Shown: in pieces, positions 32,347-36,774 of the stretch
How the letters are laid out: each line of letters opens with the position of its first letter
How positions within the stretch are numbered: the first letter of the stretch is position 1
Source: Bacteroidota bacterium
GTDB lineage: Bacteria; Bacteroidota; Bacteroidia; SXHM01
Length of the DNA stretch: 36,774 bases
NCBI GenBank assembly: GCA_947479755.1
Contig: CANKAM010000036.1
Coordinates: 1 to 36,774 of the forward strand
Direction: 5' to 3'
Position numbers and translations under genes: made by a program
Notes under the pieces: generated by a model
What the model saw: only the letters and a program-made list of their open reading frames with translations
Told to the model about the DNA's origin: nothing
Database searches by the model: none

Positions 32347-32949
32347 TTACTTCTTCCACTTAATGCTGCAACCTATTGCCTTGGTAAAATCAGGGTTTAT
32401 TGGCTTTGCCGCCAATAAGGCATCAACTGCATTTTCTACATATTTATGTTTAACGGCAGCTGCATCATCTGCATTATCATCAATAGCACCGATGTATTTT
32501 ACAATTAAATTGTCTTTCTCTTTTTGAACAATGTACACATGTGGTGTGCGTGTAGCACCATAACTTTTAGCAATAGCCTGTGTTTCGTCATGCAGGTAAG
32601 GGAAGGAGAAGTTTTTTTCTTTGGCACGGATTATCATGTTATCGTAACTGTCTTCCGCGTATTGCGCAGCATCATTTGAGTTAATGGCTACAACCGGATA
32701 ACCTTTTGCTGCATATTTTTTATTCAGCTCATTGATACGGTCTTCGTACTTAACGGAGAACGGACAATGGTTGCACGTAAAAACAACTATAAAGCCCTGG
32801 GCAACTTTATTATCACCCAATGAAATCTTACTTCCGGTTACATTTAATAGGCTGAAATCTGTTGCAATATCGCCTACTTTGTAGCCGCCATCGGGCTTAA
32901 ACGATACGAAAAGAAAGAAAGCTGTTGCTAATAAGATTAAGTTTTTCAT
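32347..32949 (-). CDS. Exported thioredoxin-family protein (CNHC)
   Basis: The 200-residue protein has an N-terminal hydrophobic segment (NLILLATAFFLFVSF) as signal or anchor. A thioredoxin-like domain follows, with the redox motif C59-N-H-C62 in VFTCNHCPFSVKYED and the cis-proline motif in TRTPHVYIV. It is of the AhpC/TSA-redoxin type (GDIATDFSLLNVTGSKISL). Likely a periplasmic thiol oxidoreductase or peroxidase-like protein; the exact role is open. A third cysteine lies near the end (GCSIKWKK). The next gene, also minus-strand and lying upstream of it in transcription, encodes a second thioredoxin-fold protein. Confidence 0.88.
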   Translation of the reverse strand: MKNLILLATAFFLFVSFKPDGGYKVGDIATDFSLLNVTGSKISLGDNKVAQGFIVVFTCNHCPFSVKYEDRINELNKKYAAKGYPVVAINSNDAAQYAEDSYDNMIIRAKEKNFSFPYLHDETQAIAKSYGATRTPHVYIVQKEKDNLIVKYIGAIDDNADDAAAVKHKYVENAVDALLAAKPINPDFTKAIGCSIKWKK

Positions 32950-32986
32950 TTTTATTTTTCAGATTTAGTTAGTGGTGTTATTCCAA

Positions 32987-33019
32987 TTGGCTATGTGCCT
33001 GTTTGGCTTAGTGGCTAAG
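32987..33019. repeat. GGCTA-type repeat tract over TlpA-like stop codon
   Basis: GGCTA-like blocks occur as TTGGCTATGTG, TTTGGCTTAG and TGGCTAAGG, spaced ~12-13 bases. The stop of the TlpA-like gene (33008-33010) falls in the tract. It resembles the tract over the recF stop at 10257-10362. Confidence 0.55.
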
Positions 33020-33478
33020 GGTAGTTTGTATTAATGAGTCCAGTTCAGTTTGTTCAAATTCACCTTCACGAAAAAATAGTTTTTCTCCTTTGCGGTAAAG
33101 CAGTGTTGCCGGTATTGCTCCTCCCCATTCCGGTTCAATTTTATCAATCCACACATTTGGGTTTCCTGCATTCAGCAAGACAACTTCGCATTTGATAGTT
33201 CTGTCTAGAACAAATTTGTCAAGCTTTTGTTTATCCCTGATGAAATCAAGGCTTACGAGCAGCACTTTCACTTTTTGTGTTTTAAATTGCGCTGCTGCTG
33301 TTTCAAAATAAGGCAGTTCTGCTACACACGGTTTGCACCAGGTGGCCCAGAAATTGACAACATACAAGGTGTCGTTATTCTGTTGAATAACTCTTGACTG
33401 AAGTTGTTCTAATGTTACTTCCTGAACCGGTTCAGCAGGAAGAAGCAAAAAAAGCAGATGCAGAATAAACAATAACAC
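33008..33478 (-). CDS. TlpA-like thioredoxin-fold protein
   Basis: The 156-residue protein has an N-terminal hydrophobic segment (LLFILHLLFLLLPAEP), then a TlpA/ResA-type thioredoxin domain with W-C48-K-P-C51 (VVNFWATWCKPCVAELPYF) and the cis-proline motif GGAIPATLLY. It likely reduces disulfides or haem-lyase partners in the periplasm. The start is GTG, placed directly after the BadF-like stop with no gap; no ATG fits. Its last codons (LSH) and stop come from a GGCTA-type repeat. The two genes are co-transcribed. Confidence 0.9.
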   Translation of the reverse strand: MLLFILHLLFLLLPAEPVQEVTLEQLQSRVIQQNNDTLYVVNFWATWCKPCVAELPYFETAAAQFKTQKVKVLLVSLDFIRDKQKLDKFVLDRTIKCEVVLLNAGNPNVWIDKIEPEWGGAIPATLLYRKGEKLFFREGEFEQTELDSLIQTTLSH

Positions 33479-34321
33479 TTACTCTTTATTTGTGTGATAT
33501 AACACCAAAGCAGCTGCAGGTGTTTCAACTATTCTTCCGATGCGCACGTGTTTTTCAGTTGCCACATCGTTTAGTATTTTGCTGAAATAAAATGCAATGG
33601 AACCGGTGAAATGAACCGGCAATTCAGCATATCCTTCATACCTGCAAATATATCGGTCGAAGAAATCAACAAATGAACTTCTCACTAAATTCATCACATA
33701 CGGATCATCTATTCGTTGAAAAAGAAACTTACCGAAAGAAGCGAGAAAGCGATTAGGCATTGGTTGCATATAAACGGCTTCAAAGATTTTATCTTTTGTA
33801 AGTCCGAATTTTTCAGTGAAATCCTTTTCCAGTTTTTCAGGTAGTTTTCCAATCAGAAAATCTGCAATAAAACGTTTTCCCATATAACTGCCACTTCCTT
33901 CATCGCCTAGAATATATCCAAGCGCTGGAATATTTGCTGTTATATTTTCACCATCAAAAACGCAGGAATTTGAGCCCGTACCCAGTATACAGGCAATCCC
34001 CTTTTCATGTCCGCAAAGCCCGCGTGCTGCTGCCAGCAAATCATGCTCCACATGAATTTCAGCTTCCTGAAAACATTCATTCAATGCACTTTCAACAATA
34101 CCACACATAGACGGGCTTGAACAACCCGCTCCGTAAAAATGAACCTGCTTTACAGCGGTTTTCAGAAAAGGCAAAAGATTTAGTTTTATCTCCTCAGATA
34201 TAGCTTCGCTTTTCTGATGAAAAGGGTTAAAACCTTTGGTAATAAACTGTTCAATTTTTCCGGTATTGTCAATTGCTCTCCAGTCAGTTTTAGTTGAGCC
34301 GCTTTCTGCAATAAGCATCAT
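33479..34321 (-). CDS. BadF/BadG-type sugar kinase (N-acetylglucosamine kinase-like)
   Basis: The 280-residue protein is an ASKHA-fold kinase of the BadF/BadG/BcrA group, whose Bacteroidota members are N-acetylglucosamine kinase-like. Phosphate-1 loop ESGSTKTDWRAI is near the start; ILGTGSNSCVFDG (~125-137) and GYILGDEGSGSYMGKR (~150-165) are the phosphate-2 and sugar-binding loops; LPVHFTGSIAF is near the C-terminus. It probably phosphorylates recovered amino sugars in the cytoplasm (inference). It begins MM; the second Met is an alternative start. No clear -7 element; TATTTTCG upstream is a one-mismatch match. Confidence 0.85.
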   Translation of the reverse strand: MMLIAESGSTKTDWRAIDNTGKIEQFITKGFNPFHQKSEAISEEIKLNLLPFLKTAVKQVHFYGAGCSSPSMCGIVESALNECFQEAEIHVEHDLLAAARGLCGHEKGIACILGTGSNSCVFDGENITANIPALGYILGDEGSGSYMGKRFIADFLIGKLPEKLEKDFTEKFGLTKDKIFEAVYMQPMPNRFLASFGKFLFQRIDDPYVMNLVRSSFVDFFDRYICRYEGYAELPVHFTGSIAFYFSKILNDVATEKHVRIGRIVETPAAALVLYHTNKE

Positions 34322-34372
34322 AGGTTATTTGTTTGTGTGCGAAAATAGACAATTAACACAAACGCATTTATC

Positions 34373-34380
34373 TATATTTG
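34373..34380 (+). promoter_or_regulatory. -7 promoter element TATATTTG of dehydratase gene
   Basis: An exact TAnnTTTG match 16 bases before the ATG at 34397. No clear -33 box. Confidence 0.5.
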
Positions 34381-34396
34381 GGGCTTTATCAGCAAG

Positions 34397-36280
34397 ATGA
34401 TTTTCTTTTCAAGCAATACAACTCCGCGGTGGATAATATTTCTTACCGATTTGTTCTACAGTGCCGTTTCACTGTATTTTGCTTACACGCTGCGCTTTAA
34501 TTTCCACATCCCCAACCGCGAGGTTGCAACATTTATTTATGTTTTCCCTTTTGCACTTATAGTACGTGCGCTCAGTTTTTCAATCGGCAAAACCTATGCA
34601 GGCGTAATCCGCTACACCAGCGCAAGTGATGCCGCCCGCATCTTCACCGTTGCCCTTGCCGGAAGTATTTTCTTTTACATCGCCAACTTGTTTTCGCTCT
34701 TCTTTCTCACCAAGAAGTTCATTATTCCTACCTCGGTAATTATGATTGATTTTTTTGTGCTCAGCATTGCCCTTACCGGGGTAAGGCTGGGCGCAAAAAC
34801 ATTTTATTTCTGGCTCAGCAACAAATCAAAAACAAAAGTAAACGTTGTTATTTTCGGTGCAGGCGAATCGGGAATTATCACCAAACGCACCCTTGACCGC
34901 GATGCAGGAACCCGTTACCGCGTGCTGGCTTTTGTTGATGACGACCGCAAAAAAGTAAACACACGATTAGAAGGTGTTACCATTTACAATACAACTGATT
35001 TACCAAAAATATTAAGAGAGAACAGGGTTGCACGCCTCATTCTTTCGCCACAAAAATTATCAGCAAAACGCAAAAGCGAAATCATTGAAGCCTGCCTTGG
35101 TCACGACATAAAGATACTGAACGTGCCGCCTGTAAGCGACTGGATTAACGGTGAACTCAGCTACCGCCAGATGAAAGGCATTAACATTGATGACCTGCTG
35201 GGACGCGAACCCATTAACCTGAATGCCGAAAGCATCAGCAAAAAAATAAAAGACAAAACGGTGTTAGTTACAGGTGCTGCAGGTTCTATAGGCAGTGAGC
35301 TGGCAAAACAAATCAGCAGCTACTCGCCCAAACAACTCTTGCTACTCGACAATGCCGAATCGCCCTTATATGAGCTGGAAGTAGAACTGAAAGAGAAACT
35401 TAAATTAGACAACTTTGAAATAATACTATGCGATGTGCGCGAGCAACAGCGCATGGAGAAAGTGTTTCGCAGCTTTAAAATCGATATGGTGTTTCATGCT
35501 GCCGCCTACAAGCATGTTCCCATGATGGAAAAAAATCCGGCTGAAGCAGTGTCCGTTAATATTCAGGGGACTAAAATTGCTGCCGACCTTGCCGTTAAAT
35601 ACGGGGTGAATGAGTTTGTGATGATTTCAACCGACAAGGCAGTGAACCCCACCAACGTTATGGGAGCATCCAAACGCATTTCGGAAATTTATACCAGAAG
35701 CCTTTCGCACAGAGCAGATAATAAAACCCTGTTTGTAACAACCCGTTTTGGAAATGTACTGGGCTCCAACGGCTCGGTAATTCCTTTCTTTAAAAAACAG
35801 ATTGAAAGCGGAGGTCCGGTTACGGTTACCCATCCTGATATAACCCGCTATTTCATGACTATTCCTGAAGCGGTGCAGTTAGTACTGGAAGCAAGTGCCA
35901 TGGGCAAAGGCGGTGAGATATTTGTGTTTGACATGGGCCAGTCGGTGAAGATTGCAGACCTGGCATTGAAAATGATTCAGCTCTATAAACTCACTATTGA
36001 TAAAGACATAAAAATAGTTTACACAGGACTTCGCCCCGGTGAAAAACTGTATGAAGAACTGCTGAACAACGAAGAAAATACCTTGCCTACCCACCATCCT
36101 CAAATCCTTATTGGAAAAGTAAAAGAATATGAATTTGCGCAGGTTTCAAAAGATGTGGATGAGCTGATACAACTGATGGAAACACAGGACAATCAGCGCA
36201 TTGTTACAAAAATGAAACAGATGGTGCCTGAGTTTATCAGTAATAACTCGGAGTTTGAGGCATTGGATAAGGGGAAATAA
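34397..36280 (+). CDS. CapD/PglF-type nucleotide-sugar 4,6-dehydratase
   Basis: The 627-residue protein has about four N-terminal membrane segments (~10-30, 45-65, 80-105, 112-132), a Rossmann-like CoA-binding-type domain (~145-260; VVIFGAGESG) and a C-terminal SDR dehydratase domain with GxxGxxG at 293-299 (VTGAAGSIG). Catalytic motif T412-D413-K414 in STDKAVNPTNVMGASKR, with M422 and K426 replacing the usual YxxxK Tyr, is characteristic of PglF/FlaA1/WbpM. It likely makes a UDP-4-keto-6-deoxy amino sugar for capsule, O-antigen or protein glycosylation. No glycosyltransferases are in this window. REP-like hairpins follow immediately. Confidence 0.93.
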   Translation: MIFFSSNTTPRWIIFLTDLFYSAVSLYFAYTLRFNFHIPNREVATFIYVFPFALIVRALSFSIGKTYAGVIRYTSASDAARIFTVALAGSIFFYIANLFSLFFLTKKFIIPTSVIMIDFFVLSIALTGVRLGAKTFYFWLSNKSKTKVNVVIFGAGESGIITKRTLDRDAGTRYRVLAFVDDDRKKVNTRLEGVTIYNTTDLPKILRENRVARLILSPQKLSAKRKSEIIEACLGHDIKILNVPPVSDWINGELSYRQMKGINIDDLLGREPINLNAESISKKIKDKTVLVTGAAGSIGSELAKQISSYSPKQLLLLDNAESPLYELEVELKEKLKLDNFEIILCDVREQQRMEKVFRSFKIDMVFHAAAYKHVPMMEKNPAEAVSVNIQGTKIAADLAVKYGVNEFVMISTDKAVNPTNVMGASKRISEIYTRSLSHRADNKTLFVTTRFGNVLGSNGSVIPFFKKQIESGGPVTVTHPDITRYFMTIPEAVQLVLEASAMGKGGEIFVFDMGQSVKIADLALKMIQLYKLTIDKDIKIVYTGLRPGEKLYEELLNNEENTLPTHHPQILIGKVKEYEFAQVSKDVDELIQLMETQDNQRIVTKMKQMVPEFISNNSEFEALDKGK

Positions 36281-36283
36281 AAC

Positions 36284-36420
36284 GACCCCCTAACCCCCTC
36301 CTTGAAAAAAGGAGGGGGAACGTAAACCGCCAGTTTTTTCAACGCATAATTTTAGTTCAACGCGGGCTGCAAGTTCCTTCCCTTTTTAAGGGAAGGTGCC
36401 CAAAGGGCGGAAGGGTTTCA
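36284..36420. repeat. Pair of REP-like G/C-rich hairpins
   Basis: CCCCCTCCTT (36294-36303) pairs perfectly with AAGGAGGGGG (36309-36318). CCTTCCCTT (36376-36384) pairs perfectly with AAGGGAAGG (36388-36396). The second is followed by GGGCGGAAGGG. Both lie between the dehydratase stop and the DUF559 gene. Bacteroidota commonly carry dispersed CCCCCTAACCCCC-type repeats like these. Confidence 0.85.
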
Positions 36421-36448
36421 GGGTATAAATAGTTTTTTTTATTTTAGC

Positions 36449-36774
36449 ATGATGAATGAAAAACCAAAACACAATCTTGTTTATTTAAAACCTATTCGCA
36501 AGCATTTACGCCATCACCTTACTCCGGCTGAAGCAGCACTTTGGTCGTTGCTTAAAAACAGTCAACTGGAAGGCCGCAAGTTCAGGAGGCAACATAGCAT
36601 AGCTGATTTTGTAGTTGATTTTTATTGCCCTGAAGAGCATCTTGTTATTGAACTGGATGGCGAAGTTCATAACAATCCTGATCAACAGGATAAAGATATT
36701 TCAAGAGATAAAAAACTGAAAGAAGCCGGATTTAAGGTATTAAGATTTGAAAATAAATTTGTTTTTGAGCATAG
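36449..36774 (+). CDS. DUF559 (Vsr/endonuclease-like) protein, 3' end outside window
   Basis: The frame starts at ATG 36449 and is open to the window end (108 residues seen; family members are ~115-130). It matches DUF559: RKHLRHHLTPAEAALWSLL, then GRKFRRQHSIADFVVDFYCP and LVIELDGEVH, followed by KLKEAGFKVLRFEN. The D57, E68 and D70 positions correspond to the PD-(D/E)xK-like catalytic site of the Vsr-type endonuclease fold (family knowledge). DNA cleavage by these proteins is not established. M2 is an alternative start. It sits immediately behind two REP-like hairpins, a context that may be meaningful. Confidence 0.87.
   Translation, partial: MMNEKPKHNLVYLKPIRKHLRHHLTPAEAALWSLLKNSQLEGRKFRRQHSIADFVVDFYCPEEHLVIELDGEVHNNPDQQDKDISRDKKLKEAGFKVLRFENKFVFEH

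Overview
The window looks like chromosomal DNA of a Bacteroidota bacterium. Three predicted secreted proteins end in type IX secretion (T9SS) C-terminal domains with a YPNP motif. Many genes are preceded by the Bacteroidota -7 element TAnnTTTG, Shine-Dalgarno sites are weak, and the housekeeping genes (serC-serA-DUF1015, recF-DUF721, rpmB) are of the expected type. I cannot assign a genus. No tRNA, rRNA, insertion sequence, phage or CRISPR array is visible. Both ends cut genes: a DUF4476 protein at the left and a DUF559 protein at the right.

Layout. 1-834: 3' part of a Thr/Asn-rich DUF4476 protein. 922-4203: serine biosynthesis operon serC, serA, DUF1015. 4495-7199: signalling module of a FIST sensor, a SpoIIE/PP2C phosphatase and a receiver-only response regulator. 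7203-13502, mostly minus strand: secreted subtilisin-like protease with T9SS tail, DUF721 (DciA-like), recF, a 21-bp tandem repeat tract, an exported M24 aminopeptidase and rpmB. 13588-18547: MbnP-like lipoprotein, PabA/TrpG glutaminase, RidA, M61-PDZ peptidase, isocitrate dehydrogenase. 18688-26682: DUF6929 protein, arginase-family hydrolase abutting argS, T9SS beta-propeller-like protein, OmpR-type regulator, acyl-CoA carboxylase carboxyltransferase. 26736-36280: T9SS protein resembling a gingipain propeptide without a protease, small exported protein, LTA-synthase-like phosphoglycerol transferase followed by a diacylglycerol kinase, outer-membrane barrel-like protein, two thioredoxin-fold proteins, BadF/GlcNAc-kinase-like protein and a CapD/FlaA1-type nucleotide-sugar dehydratase. 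36284-36774: paired REP-like hairpins followed by a truncated DUF559 (Vsr-like) gene.

The most interesting points are: (i) the FIST-SpoIIE-receiver module, with an internal terminator and an unusual upstream inverted repeat; (ii) the strictly phased 21-bp tandem array between recF and the aminopeptidase gene; (iii) several families of small dispersed palindromes, one lying in frame inside a peptidase gene and others supplying stop codons or sitting at gene ends; (iv) the LTA synthase-DAG kinase pair in an apparently Gram-negative genome; (v) a gingipain-propeptide-like domain fused directly to a T9SS tail; and (vi) a terminator whose loop holds the promoter element of the next gene. All functional assignments rest on reading motifs by eye. 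No database search was possible.
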